Shown here piece by piece: positions 22,784 to 33,927 of a stretch of DNA of 64,000 nt. This DNA is from Ephemerocybe angulata. Its lineage: Eukaryota > Basidiomycota > Agaricomycetes > Agaricales > Psathyrellaceae. Positions within the stretch are counted from its first letter, which is position 1; each line of letters opens with the position of its first letter. The stretch is from the NCBI GenBank assembly GCA_013368325.1, contig JAACJK010000167.1:558001-622000 (forward strand). Direction: 5' to 3'. The notes beneath the pieces were generated by a model. It made no database searches, was not told where the DNA came from, and was given only the letters and a program-made list of their open reading frames with translations. Made by a program: the position numbers and the translations under genes.

Positions 22784-23767
22784 ATGTCGAATACGATACA
22801 TCAGCCATCTCCTCGATATCAGACTGAATTCCCGGCTTCAGAATGGCGGACTAGCAATGGAAGTGCACCACAGACCTTCTTCTCTCCTTATCCACCCGAA
22901 CAGTACTACGCCCAATCCCCAGAAGAAGAAGGCCGACCGCCAAATACGTCACAGAGCTTCAACGATTCTGGCTATGGATCCTCCCTGCGAAGAACGAAGT
23001 ACGAGGACTACTACCAGCAGCCCCCTCCTCAGGACGATACGCAAGCCCAATACGACATGCAGCAGCAACCAGCCCAGTTACAGTCGCCGCAGTCAGCAGA
23101 ATCAGAATCGGAGACGTTGTTAGGCGAGGACGACGAGTACACCAGCACAAAACCCCAGAGATATGCATATGCATCCGAAGACCCCCGGCGCAGGCCCTCG
23201 CTATCCGTCCCCCAAGTCCTCAGCCCCGAGCTCGTCTACCTGCGCCCGGGAGAAGACTATCTCACCCAGCGCCCACCCACACCCCCCGCATCCGACACCT
23301 CCATCCGATCGTACATCCGCAGGTTCAAAAAGGTCGCATCCCTCGTCAAATCTCTCCCATGGAACGGAGGGGAACGGTGCACGGCGGACTACTACCCCGG
23401 GTCGTCTACTAGTAGGCATACCGGGCAACACCACCTTGCGCACCGCCCGATGATCGTCTGGCACGCCCCCGACTACCATGGCGGGCACTCGGCGGCGTTC
23501 TTCGACGACAGTTCTGTTGATTCGGGGTCGGTGTATCTGGCGCAGCCGCACCGGCAGGACCCTTCGCATTTGGACCTTGGGGATGAGTTTGACGAGCCGG
23601 GTCCGAACCAGGGCGGGTGGGACGAGAGCGTGTACCCGGTGCAGAACCCGCGGTACTCGAACCGGGTTGACTTGACTCGCGAGTTCTCGGAAGCGCGGCC
23701 GACTCGACGGTCTATGCACCCTGTGTACCCTGGTGGGTATGTTCCATACGAGAATGCGCCCCGGTGA
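22784..23767 (+). CDS. Hypothetical low-complexity protein
   Basis: Single exon, ATG 22784, 327 residues, stop TGA 23765-23767. Gln/Pro/Ser/Tyr-rich N-terminal half (SPYPPEQYYAQSPEEEGRPP, QYDMQQQPAQLQSPQS), then an ordered-looking basic helix SYIRRFKKVASLVKSLPWN and a C-terminal Tyr/Pro/Asp-rich part (VDLTREFSEARPTRRSMHPV). No membrane segment or signal peptide. Conserved agaricomycete hypothetical proteins of this kind are common; I recognise no domain. A GCGCTTATG motif lies about 70 bases upstream. Confidence 0.75.
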   Translation: MSNTIHQPSPRYQTEFPASEWRTSNGSAPQTFFSPYPPEQYYAQSPEEEGRPPNTSQSFNDSGYGSSLRRTKYEDYYQQPPPQDDTQAQYDMQQQPAQLQSPQSAESESETLLGEDDEYTSTKPQRYAYASEDPRRRPSLSVPQVLSPELVYLRPGEDYLTQRPPTPPASDTSIRSYIRRFKKVASLVKSLPWNGGERCTADYYPGSSTSRHTGQHHLAHRPMIVWHAPDYHGGHSAAFFDDSSVDSGSVYLAQPHRQDPSHLDLGDEFDEPGPNQGGWDESVYPVQNPRYSNRVDLTREFSEARPTRRSMHPVYPGGYVPYENAPR

Positions 23768-24027
23768 CCGCTTGGGTGCGTTTCACTGAGATCGAAGTTC
23801 TGCAGACGGTTCTCATGGAAGGAATGGGGCTCTCTCCGACTCAAGTTCAGCGACAGCCGAACGCCCCTGATATTAAAACAGATCTAACGCCTGCACTGCA
23901 CACCCCAATTCTCCACCTATATAGGAACTAATGCGGAGGACGGATATAACGTACCAGAAGACTCGCAACTTCCAGAATCCAGACTTCTAACCAACTCCCA
24001 TTACTTTTACGACTCCTCAACGTCATC

Positions 24028-24435
24028 ATGGATACCCCAAAATCAACATCGCGCCCAAGCCTTCCACACACCCCTCATTCTATCGCCTCAGTCCCCTTCG
24101 ATTCGACCTCATCTCGAAGTCATGCCCAGGATAACCCTTCAGGGGGTCAAGCCCAAAGCTTCGGCCCTCTCTCATTCCATATCTGATACCTCTTGAAAGC
24201 TTCACCTACCTTGACAAGGAAGCCGAACTTTCAGGTTGGGCGAACATATGTAGCATTCGTCGGTCGGATGGGTTTCTCTTCCGACAAGATCCCAGATGCC
24301 TGCCCCGCACCTTCATCGTACGGCCCCTCTGGCACTGCTTCTCGGTCGACTGTGCTCCCTGCAGCGCTAGGACTACAAGGCATGGCCATTTACTCAACGG
24401 ACACTTCGTTTGCGTGCAGAGCTCGCATCCTGTAA
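24028..24435 (+). other. Possible broken or multi-exon hypothetical gene
   Basis: ATG 24028 opens MDTPKSTSRPSLPHTPHSIA and runs to a stop near 24188. A different plus frame from about 24135 reads PYLIPLESFTYLDKEAEL, then SGWANICSIRRSDGFLFRQD, and stays open with a Cys/Trp-rich composition until 24445. The second frame looks like real protein, but joining the two needs an intron or a frameshift that I could not place. I recognise no family. It may be a pseudogene. Confidence 0.3.
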
Positions 24436-25029
24436 CGTACGAATGACGTCAACACGGACACTTCTCCTTTTCCTTCGACGGTGAACGCCACAGTGTCCTT
24501 ACTCCTGTGTGCGTATTGGGGTCGCCGAACTCAGCGAATTGTGGATTCCGGGCGAGACTGATGGAAGGGCACGAGGGCCATCGGATGGCCTATCCAAGTC
24601 AGCGAAAGGGGGTCGAAGTGGGTTTATTACTGCAAGAAGCTTTGACGGCGTCTAATCTCCATGGAGGGAGGTTCTTGTATGTCACAGGACGATTCATGGT
24701 ATGCTTCCTGTTCATTCGATGTCAGTGGTTTAATATCTCTTCCTTAGAACGACTTGGTAGGGATCTTGGTCTCTTCCTATTACTATTGTTAAGCTGCACT
24801 CTGGGTCATGAGGAAGAGCCTGAATGTGCGAATAACCAAGTCATTCATTTGTCTGCGGCTTCTCTTTCATTCAACCTTTCCACCCCAGATCTCGCGCATC
24901 GAAACGAAAGTGCATTCTTAGACCGCACGGCCAGTCGATTCAGAGAGTCTCCTAAAGTCGAAGAGTAAACTATAAAGCTCAGCCGGCGTACTCCTGAGGA
25001 GAAAGACTCCAATCCCCAAGTGAAGAAGT

Positions 25030-26585
25030 ATGTCTACAGCCGAGACTCTTACCCTCGTGGACGTCGAGAAAATCTTGGCCCAGTGGGCAGTGAATGGACC
25101 TACTCGAGCCGAGCAAGACCAATTCATCGCCACCGTCATCCAAGATCTCAACGACCCCCAAAAAGTCGGAGGGTTCCAACGCAACATCGAGGAAGTTGGG
25201 ATCTGGGCGAACGAGGTCGACGCCGCATTCGACCGCGTCTCCCGGAGCATGGAAGACATCTTCCAGAGATACGGAAGCACATTCCCCGAGCTCGCCAGGT
25301 TTCGCGACGACTGGAACAGCTACAACCGGGTGATTACTGTCCTTTCAATCATCGGGTTAATTGTATGTATCTCTGATGTGTGTTTTGGCTGTGGCAGCGC
25401 TGGGTTACGCACCTTTTGCTTTCGCGAGATGTGGCCTCTGAGCACGTCTCGATCCTCAGGCGTAAGTGGTCGGTCGTCAAGCGCCCGCATGGAAGTGGCG
25501 TTTAGGTGATTGATACTGTCTGTTAGGCTTCGACCAGGTGTTCCTTGACATGGTGGAACACATCCAAACCGATCAGGACCGCCTCCATGTCATCGTAGAG
25601 CTGCAGAAGTTCATCGTTCGTGTGCATTATCCCCGTTTTATCTGCGGAGCTGACTATCACTGTAGGACGAGGATCATGCCAGTTCCGATCGAATGGCGCA
25701 GGGCTTCTTTGCCCTGAAGAACGATATCACGAACTTTGTCGAACGCTTTGACGCGTACGTCGAGCAGAAGGGGGCCGAGCTTCACGAACAAGCCGTCAGC
25801 TTGCGCCGAGAGATTGACGGGGTCATGAAAGAAATCGTTGGGTGAGCATGTGCCCTCTTGAATGAAGTTTGGTATACGTAGTAATGATATACCCTATCTT
25901 TCAGCTTGAATCTCCAGGCCCGTTTCAAGTTATACCTGTTTGAAGTAGGATAATGCTCACTTGCTCACTAGATATTCTCAGCGACGGCGGCTCTGCTCGG
26001 TACTGTGGTGGCTGGCACGGCCACGCTCATCGGGGTGGGTATCAGTGCGAAGTCGCAGAAGGCATGCGGTTGACGACTTCTCATAGCTTCTCGGAGTTGT
26101 GGCCGCGGCGGCGGTCCTGGTGTTCCTCCTTGCGGAGCGAGTTTCAGCCGAAGTGCGGCTGGCCAGGGCGCGACAGGCTCTTGCGGTTGTGAACGCGCAG
26201 CAGCAGGCCTTGGCGAGGCTCAAGGGCGATTTCGATGGACTCAAGCCAGACATCAACCTCATCTGCGAACGGCTTGTGATGTTCGGCGAAATCTGGCAAT
26301 CTGTAAGCGCACACCACCATCATGAGCCAGGTACCGTCGCTGACCGCGACCAGGTCCGAACTGAATCTATTCGGTTCCAAACGCACCTCAAGCTCGGCAT
26401 GGACGCCGTCAGCGACGCCGTAAGTCCCGTTATCTGTTGCGATGGAGAGCCGAAGTAACATACGATTTTCTGCATTTTAGCGGTTCAGGCAGGAGGTGCG
26501 TCTTGCGCGTGACACCTGCGGGCCCCTGCAGGCGGGCCTGGAGAAGTATGCAGCACAGCTTGGGACTCGGGGGAAGAGGGAATAA
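25030..26585 (+). CDS. Helical pore-forming-like family protein, copy 2
   Basis: ATG 25030 (MSTAETLTLVDVEKIL), about nine exons, stop TAA 26583. Exon 1 ends after DDWNSYNR; later exons give THLLLSRDVASEHVSILR, FDQVFLDMVEHIQTDQDR and an amphipathic helix with NFVERFDAYVEQKG. Two adjacent exons near 25975-26130 encode strongly hydrophobic segments (AALLGTVVAGTATLIGV, then LLGVVAAAAVLVFLL), followed by a long helix with LKPDINLICERLVMFGEIW and a final CGPLQAGLEKYAAQL block. Long helices around a central hydrophobic hairpin are the plan of ClyA/HBL/Xax-type alpha-pore-forming proteins; the assignment is by architecture only. No signal peptide is seen. The frames are open throughout, and the copy has the longest hydrophobic hairpin in the window. 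Confidence 0.65.
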
Positions 26586-26858
26586 ATTAACGGAATGGCT
26601 ATTGTCGTCTGTATGGGGAACTCTGAATAGTATGATGCCTTGTATTTCTGTCCACGATCAATGAACTAGCCCCGAAAAGGCAGGTGGTGTGGAAAACATT
26701 CGCATCTCCGTTTTGAGGCTGCTCTTTGCCAACGTCCACGACGACGACGACCCCTGCCCTCGTCGCCGCACCCCTTGAGCACGGTCTCGAGATCGTCCGC
26801 GACGACGCCGCCCCCACCGACCACGACCCCCACACGACGAGCTGGGCTCCGTTCCGCC

Positions 26859-29658
26859 ATGTCTGCCCGCAAACCCCAGCTCCCGCTGCTCATCGACGCG
26901 TTCCCGGCCCCGCCGTCGCACATTCCCCCCACCCCATCGCCGTCGATGTCGTTCAACCCACCCCCATCGCGACCCCCATCGGCGCCCCTCCCCCCCGTCC
27001 CAGGCCCGTCGCGGATCACCGAAGCAGACACGCTGCAGATCTTGCTGCTTTCGTCCAGGAGCAGCCGGTCCCGCCCATCGTCCAAGTACTCCGTGGCGTC
27101 GTCGGCCAACCGCGACTCCATTGCAAGCACGTCGAGCACACACAGCTATCATGGCCTTGGCCATTCGCCGCGGCCGTCGCCCAGGTTTCCGCCGCCAAGC
27201 AGCAGAAGCTCCTCAGGCTCTATCCCGACTAGCCCCAGATCACCCAACAGACCCTCTATTGCATTCTCGATAGACGAAGAGCACGAAATGGGCCCTCCGA
27301 TGGGGCTGCGCGACGTCGTGTCACCCATGCTCCCTTTGTTCGACGACGACGACGACGACGACGGCCCTGTCGAAACCAGCCCAAGGCGGCGCCGGCGACG
27401 CAACCAGGCGAACGAGTCAATCTCGTCGATTAACATGCGCGACATCTTGGGTGCGACGAGTGGCGGAGAGGAAGACGAGGCACCAGCATCAAAGTTTAAC
27501 GCCTCGCCGCGAAGAGAAGAAGCCTCCGGCCCACCGCTGGCGTCGTCCCACTCCCACAAATCCAGCCTTGCCTATCTCAAATACGACGACTTTCCACCGC
27601 CGCCGTCGATGTCCGTCGAACAGTCCACGTCCGACCTCTCCCTTGCAGACCTCGCCTCGTCGTCCACCGCAACTCTCCGGTTCCCTTCGATACCCTCTTC
27701 TCCTCCACCACCACCGCGTACCGATGTATTGCCAGCGAAGCCCAGAACCCCGGCTTCGATGCGCACGGCCGTAAGGAGTCCAAGCCCCGATATCGACACT
27801 ATCATCCAGTCCACCCCGAAACCAGCAAGGCTCACTGTGGCGCGCAGTTTCAGTGCAAGCACCGGGCCACGGAGCAAAGCCAGCGTGATGCGCAGCGTGA
27901 AGAGCATGCGGAGTATTCGTGGGCCAGCGGACGAATTCGGTGCTATTCCCAATCCGCTGAGGCTATCCAAGACCACAGCCGGCCGCAAGAAATCGACGCC
28001 ATTTGAAGGCGACGACTCTCTCGACTACATCGTCGATGGGGTGTGGAATCATGGAGACGATGAGGAGGAGGAAAAGCGGGTCAGGAGGCTCGAAAAGGAG
28101 TTGGATGGGAGTGGCACTGATAGCGATGACTCGAGCTTGGATCTTCATACACCACTACCGTGCGTCCTCATTTCCTGCCTGGTTGCTCGCTGCTAACCGT
28201 TGTGCAGACACCTCATGGTACGACATGGGCTGCTCTCGCCCAACTCGAAACTGCTCCCAGATACGGATCCAAGATCCAATACACCCTTCGGAGGGGTTGA
28301 TGGAAGGCCTGGGAGTACCATGAGCCAATTCTCGACTGGTAAGCTCAAATTGTATCCAACTCTCGTACATCTGTTGACTTTCATTCAGTTTCGAAATCTG
28401 GGGTTATGAAAGATGAGCGGGACACGCCGAACAGGCGCGTTCGGCATCGAGACGGCCGCCTGCTGCGAGGAGGTATCGGACTTACCACAGGTCTGGGCTG
28501 GAGTGATAGGTCCGTAGATTCGTTATGTTTGCTCCTGAAATGAATGTGCTGACGAGTTTCTATAGCGAGGACGAAGACGCCCCATCCCCGCTGACGAAAC
28601 GGTTGTCAACCCTGAATCTATCCACTCGTTCTTCGACTTCGTCTTCTGCGCGGCCTCATCCGTTATCCCGATCTTACAGCAGCGGGACCCTCCACGACAA
28701 CTTCTCACATGAAGACGACGACGAACCAGTCGACGAATGGGGTGCTATCCGCCAACAGCGCACAGTGTCTGCTTCAAATCCACCAACATCGTGGTCACGG
28801 AAGATGAACGCTACGACTACATCGGCGAGGACAAGCATCGCAAGCTCAGGCGGAAGAATGAGCATCGCAAGTTCCAACGGCCGTTACAGCATGGCCAGCA
28901 ACGGCTCTTTGTTCTCTCATGATGGTATCCCCGAAGGCTATGAACCCTCGATGCCTTCCTACAGACGTACACCCCGAACTTCGCAATCGTCAGGGGACTC
29001 TGGCTTGAATCACGACATGGGGACCCACTCGTCCGGCTCTACCCTGAGCATCCCCTTGCCGGTGACCCCGCAGCACGACCAATCACCCCCGAACATCCTG
29101 ACCTCGCTGAGTGCCAAGAAGAAGCCGACGCTGGGTAAGAACAAGGACCTTCCACCCCTCCCAGGCGGCCTCAAGAAGGTCCAATCAAAAGCGAATCTTG
29201 CAGCTTCGACCAACGTTCCGCCGTCAAAGCAATCCTTCCCCCGCGCACGTACTTTTTCAAATACGTCTTCGACAGCTTCGACGCCGTCGTCATTATTCAT
29301 CCCCGGTGCTCCATCTACCCCCACCGCCGTCCGCACCCTCCAGCTCCCGCGCCAACTGCGCACGCCGACTGCGGGAGACCGTGCGCCTGTGCCCGTCCCC
29401 TCGATATCCTCGAGAAATCTGCGCAAGGCGTCGTTGCCCACGAACTCCCTGACCACATCGCCCCAAGTACCCTCGCGGTCGCTCAGCACGAGCGACAAGC
29501 CGCGCCCGCGGACCGGCACGGGCATGGTCTACAAGACGAGCTCGGGCTCGTCGAAGCTTCGCCCGCCCATGCCTCTGCAGTCGGCGTCGCTGAGCACGTC
29601 CTCGATTGGGCGGCCGAGGGCGCTCGTCAGACCGACTGCCGCCAGCCATATGATATGA
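26859..29658 (+). CDS. Large Ser/Pro-rich disordered protein
   Basis: Four exons, ATG 26859 (MSARKPQLPLLIDAFP), stop TGA 29656-29658, about 870 residues. The first exon (to about 28159) is Ser/Pro/Arg-rich with a poly-Asp run from (GAC)n at 27343-27362, SRSSRSRPSSKYSVASSA, and an acidic segment DSLDYIVDGVWNHGDDEEEE followed by KRVRRLEKELDGS. Two short exons and a long last exon follow, with GWSDSEDEDAPSPLTKRLST, a Ser-repeat SIASSGGRMSIASSNGRYSM and KNKDLPPLPGGLKK. All junctions keep frame. Composition suggests a multiply phosphorylated cytoskeletal or polarity scaffold, but no domain is recognised. Long antisense frames at 26658-27164 and 29010-29685 are composition shadows. Confidence 0.8.
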
Positions 29659-30841
29659 TATGATTGGTGATCTCGCCTCATCCATCCATCCGGATATCCG
29701 CTCGTTTTCTTTTCTCTCTTTCTCTGCCTGCCTGCCTGCCTGTTCCCTTGCTTTCTACTAGCTTAAACTACCTGTGATACCACATGCATACCCATCTTCT
29801 TCATCCCTCTCTACTCCACTATCGCTCGGTCCCGTTGATTCACCCCACCCTGTATGCCTTGCCATTTGCCATTTGCCATTTGTACCAAACTGTCTGTCTT
29901 TTTCGATTCGATCTTCAAGTACATTATTAGCTAGCTTCCCTCCTCTTTATGTTCATGGCTGCGGTTTACGATGTCTGTCTGGAAGGAATCGGTCTACCCC
30001 TCTACAACATACATACATACCTACGTTTCGTTCGTTCGTTCGTTCGTTCGTCCATCCATTTCTTTTAGGCTGGTTTACGTTAACTCGGATTCGGATTTCT
30101 GCAATTTTTGGATTTTTGGTTCGGATTATGGAGATGATACACCCTTTATACTACTAGTCGGAATGTCTGTGTCTTTGTACCTTACTATTACTATCCCCCT
30201 TGCACGATTGTGCAGAACATTCGGTTATGGGAACCTTGAAATCGTTTGAGGACTGCAGTTGGCCGCTCGACGCTCGTGGCTTGGTTGAACGACAGGCATT
30301 CTGTGGCCAATATCGACATCACCCGGGCTAGGATTCAGATGTAGAACCAGGAGCCGTTAGTTTAAACTAGCTGAGGCGGGTTGACGAGACTCACTCAGGA
30401 CCGACTGTGTGCAGACATTTGGTCTGGTCCTGTGTTACTCCAACTTTTAGAGGCCATACATTCATGGGGCTACTACCTAGGGACGCCTTGGTCACTGCCA
30501 GTGCATGAATCGATGCCATCTCTCCATTGAATCTCTAAATCTACGACCATACTGGTTCCGACGACCCGACTTTCATCGACAGTCGGGTCATCAGGAGTAT
30601 GGAGCATTGAGGGCATGGGCGCAAGAAAAGTCAGGTCGTTTTCACCCCTTTGATTCGCGCTGGTGTATAAGGAGCGCGGAGGTACAGTATGTTAGTACAC
30701 CTTGAGTCTGGCCGGAGCTACGAGGAGAAGCACGGATAGCTGCTAGCATTCAGATATATATAAAGCAAAAATTCCCTCATTCCTGTCCTCGTCCGTCCTT
30801 CCCTTCTCCCCACTCTGCTCGTACCCTATACTGGTATCATC
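29659..30841. other. Intergenic region with microsatellites
   Basis: No gene seen. Simple repeats: (CTGC)n near 29724-29740, CATTTGC triplet repeat near 29862-29882, (ATAC)n near 30010 and (GTTC)n near 30025-30050. An 8-bp inverted repeat GACCCGAC/GTCGGGTC lies near 30566-30592. The region should hold the 3' end of the Ser/Pro-rich gene's transcript and the 3' flank of the first BTB gene. Confidence 0.6.
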
Positions 30842-31976
30842 CTAATTGAAGTGATCGTACTCCCTTTTCAACTCCTCCCAGGTGGGAAGGTCGAAAAACA
30901 AGGGCAGATTCTTCCATTGTTCCTCCATGGCTTTCTGAGACATCCGCACGATACGCTCGATGCACGGATTGCAGAGCTCCTCTTTAAGCAGGTCTGACCT
31001 TCTGTGCGGGGTCATATCTGTAAGTCGGACGTTCGGCTTCAAGGCCCAGAGCCCACTGGCGCATCGTCCGGGATCGGGGACACTGTCGTCCCTCCCTTCG
31101 GCGAACTTGGAGGTGCACTTCGAGTTCTCGATCAACTCGGCGGACATCGCTTCGGCCAGCTTGCCTTGGTACTCCAACAGGCGCTGGTGCGCTCGGTAGC
31201 AAAGCTTGGCACTCCTTGAGATAACGGTGTAGAGAATGAAGCACCTTCGCCGCCGAACAGCGTTGCTTCCTGTGTATGGGAGATGAGCTATGGCGGAGAA
31301 ACAAGAGGGATTCAGGGATAAATTCGCACCATATCCATGCAGCATCTATAGTACGCGGACGGCAGAACCCATAGAACATCGCATTCTAAGGCGAGCTCGA
31401 TCAAGGCGACGAGAGCGGCGGGCGTGTTGATACCCTCGATGCGGGAAGCTCCAGCTTGGAGCTTCCTATCGAAATTCCAGGGAAATAAGTGCACTGGAAA
31501 CTCCTTCTTCAGGCGCGCGATCCCCATCCTGAGGATAGAGTCCATCTCGTACTTCTTTCCGAGGCGGACTAAGGAGGCTACGACGCGGAAGGGTAGCGGA
31601 GAAAGTGTGTCGTGGTCCCTATTTGACAGAGACAGAGCCATTGTTAACTATCTTATATTGATGAAGATAGATGGGCTACTTACTTGTCGTAAATCGCTGT
31701 CAACATGTTCTTGATGTCTTCGGGTTCGTCATGGACTTTGAGAACGGGACACTCTTCAACGGTTGGTTCGTCATCCGTGTGCGGCATTGATAAGATTGTC
31801 TCGAAGATGGTGGAGTGCCGCGCGAGGAACCCCTTATGCACTTTGAACTGCACGTTTCCTGCTTGCAGCACGATGTTTCCATCGTAGAGCCAAAACTCCT
31901 CAGAGCGAGTGGGTGGAGGGGGTTCTGCGGGGTTCTCCTCAGCGGTCGGTTCGTCCGTTCGGCGGCGTTTTGACAT
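30842..31976 (-). CDS. BTB/POZ-domain protein, copy 1
   Basis: Three exons, ATG 31976 (MSKRRRTDEPTAEENP), stop TAG 30842. Exon 1 encodes the BTB start: EEFWLYDGNIVLQAGNVQFK, HKGFLARHSTIFETILSMP and DIKNMLTAIYDK. Exon 2 has the BTB-back-like helices VVASLVRLGKKYEMDSILRM and ARLKKEFPVHLFPWNFD, and exon 3 a Cys-containing C-terminus CKSKF/CxSGLW-type blocks and EELCNPCIERIVRMSQ, ending LFFDLPTWEELKREYDH. A basic N-terminal KRRR may be a nuclear signal. Agaricomycete BTB proteins of this shape are numerous and mostly uncharacterised; BTB domains dimerise and often link targets to Cul3 ligases. Neighbours are two same-strand paralogues, so the cluster arose by tandem duplication. Confidence 0.88.
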
Positions 31977-32280
31977 TATATTAATAGGGGAGCGAAGACT
32001 GTGGTTGAATGGTGCAGGTAGTGCTGGAGGTCCCCAGGTGGATGTCTGAAGTTCGGAAGATGGTGGTCGTTCTTGTAGAAAACGGAATGTGGAAGGGTTC
32101 AAGGAACAACATTGCAACGGTCTTGTGATCGGGGTCACACGGACCGGGACTGGAATTTAAGCGACGCCCCTATTCGCGCCCGGCGCTTAACGCTGGGGCC
32201 TAAAGCTGTATAGAAAATGGAGGAAAACACATCATTGTACTCGATCCAACGACACGTAAAGGTGAAACATTCGGTACACT

Positions 32281-33403
32281 CTATCTAGCAAAGTCCTTCA
32301 AGTCATTCCAGTCTGGGAGTCCGAAAAATGAAGGCAGGTGATCCCAGACTGCCTCTCTGCCCTGCTCCCCAGTGTATAAAATATGCTTGATGCAGAACTT
32401 GCAAAGGTTCTTGCCTTCTAAAGAGCTGGGGTCGCACCTCTCTAACAGCTTGAGCTCAGTGTTATGCTTGGGCCACAGTTCGCTGATGCATCGTTCGTGC
32501 TTGTAATCGGAACTCCTCCCTTTACGCAACATAGGGCGACACGTCCGATGCTCGAGGAGCTCTTTGGACAACTCGTCGAGTGAGTTGTTCTGAATTTCCA
32601 CCAGGCGCTTGTGAGCTGTGAAGCAAATCTTTGGAATACCCTGCGATGCTGGGGTGGACAGCAGGTTGGCGCCCTGGTGGCCGAACAAGGTCGCTTCCTG
32701 CAATGAACGTAAGCGGCAGTTGAGGGGTCTAAAATGAAACGTGAATCTGACCATGTCTAGGCAGCATTGGTAGTAAGCGGATGGTAAAACTGTTTCAATC
32801 CCAAATTCCAGGGCGAGCTTGATCATCGCGAACAAGCCAGCGGGTGTCTTGATACCATCGATGCGTGCATGCCCGCCTGCTTTCTCCCGGATGTCCCAGT
32901 CTTTCAGAGTTACTGGAAACTCCTTCTTCATGTGTTTAAGACCGCAGCGCACGAGATGGGGTATTTCGTACTTCTTTCCGATCCGCACCATCGAGACCAC
33001 GACGCCGAAGGGAAGGGGGGCGCACGAATCGTAACACCTGTTCAAAAGCACCATTGTCAGTGGTTAACTCGGACGTATTTCAGAATACCGGTTTTTTTAC
33101 TTGTCGTAAAGCAAAAGCAAGAGATTTCGGATATCCGTACAGTCATCATAAACATGAAGTACCGGGCACCCTTCTACGGCTGGTTCGTCGTCGGTATGCG
33201 GCATTGAGAGGATGGTCGCGAATACGGGTGAATACCGGGATAGGACCCCTTTATGGACCTTGAATTGCAGGTCTTCCCGGTTCCGCTTGGAGCACCAGGT
33301 TTCCGTCTTCGAACCAGAAGTCTTCGGAACGGGAAATTGCGAGGGCTTCTGTGTTTTGTTGCTTGGCCAATTGAGAGTTGTGTCTGCGCCGCTTTTTGGA
33401 CAT
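32281..33403 (-). pseudogene. BTB/POZ-domain protein, copy 2, with a frameshift in exon 1
   Basis: ATG 33403 (MSKKRRRHNSQLAKQQ; an in-frame ATG at 33433 also exists). The first frame reads SRSEDFWFEDGNLVLQAE and then goes off into a stop near 33251, while the next frame resumes exactly at the homologous position with DLQFKVHKGVLSRYSPVF and continues to LLLLYDK. One extra base around 33275-33285 explains the break. Downstream exons are intact: VVVSMVRIGKKYEIPHLV, EFPVTLKDW, and a Cys-rich C-terminus with NLCKFCIKHILYTGEQ, stop TAG 32281-32283. Thus it is a recent pseudogene, or the assembly has a one-base error, or a very small unusual intron restores the frame. Confidence 0.75.
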
Positions 33404-33927
33404 TTTGGAGGTGGGGGGATTTTCACAATTCATGGGGATAGTAGCAATTGCCAGAGGGTTGGCTATCTGGTTAAGACGCGTATGGGAGACACGACAGGTG
33501 TAGTCGTGGCAATGGGATACCGCACTTCAACTTGAACCCTGTGACTTGGCGCGTCACAGCACCCTGAGGGATGATTGGCGAATAGTTTGATGCCCCTATT
33601 TTCTTACCACGATAAGCGCCGGATGGATTCGAAATATTTATCCTCAGAAATCATGTAACTACGTATAGGAACATATACTTACTTCTGGTTGGCAGATACT
33701 TGGTGATCTCGCGCCGAGCGCCCCCTGGGCAACCTTCGACTCGGTGTGTGAAATTAAACTGAATTCTCAGTCAGGGGTTCCTCGTTATTCCAGTAGACCC
33801 CCTTTAAATGTTAAATACACTGTGACATTCCTCCAGGAAAGAAATACGTGCATGGTGTTGGAGAAAACTCTTCATGTAGTATCTGTATGGATCCTACACT
33901 CTATGTAACGATTTATAAGTACTTCTC
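33404..33927. promoter_or_regulatory. Upstream region of BTB copy 2
   Basis: Contains GATGCCCCTATTTTC (33588-33602) followed by ATAAGCGCC (33612-33620, i.e. GGCGCTTAT on the minus strand). The same pair of motifs in the same order occurs upstream of BTB copies 1 (near 32163-32190) and 3 (near 35177-35202). The remainder of the interval shows nothing else. Confidence 0.55.

Noticed and set aside
26658..27164. Minus-strand Gly/Arg-rich ORFs opposite the Ser/Pro-rich gene
   Set aside because: Composition is that expected from the complement of Ser/Pro codons; no introns or domain support them.
29720..30055. CTGC, ATAC and GTTC microsatellites as regulatory arrays
   Set aside because: Short, imperfect simple repeats in an intergenic region, common by slippage and without a link to a gene feature.
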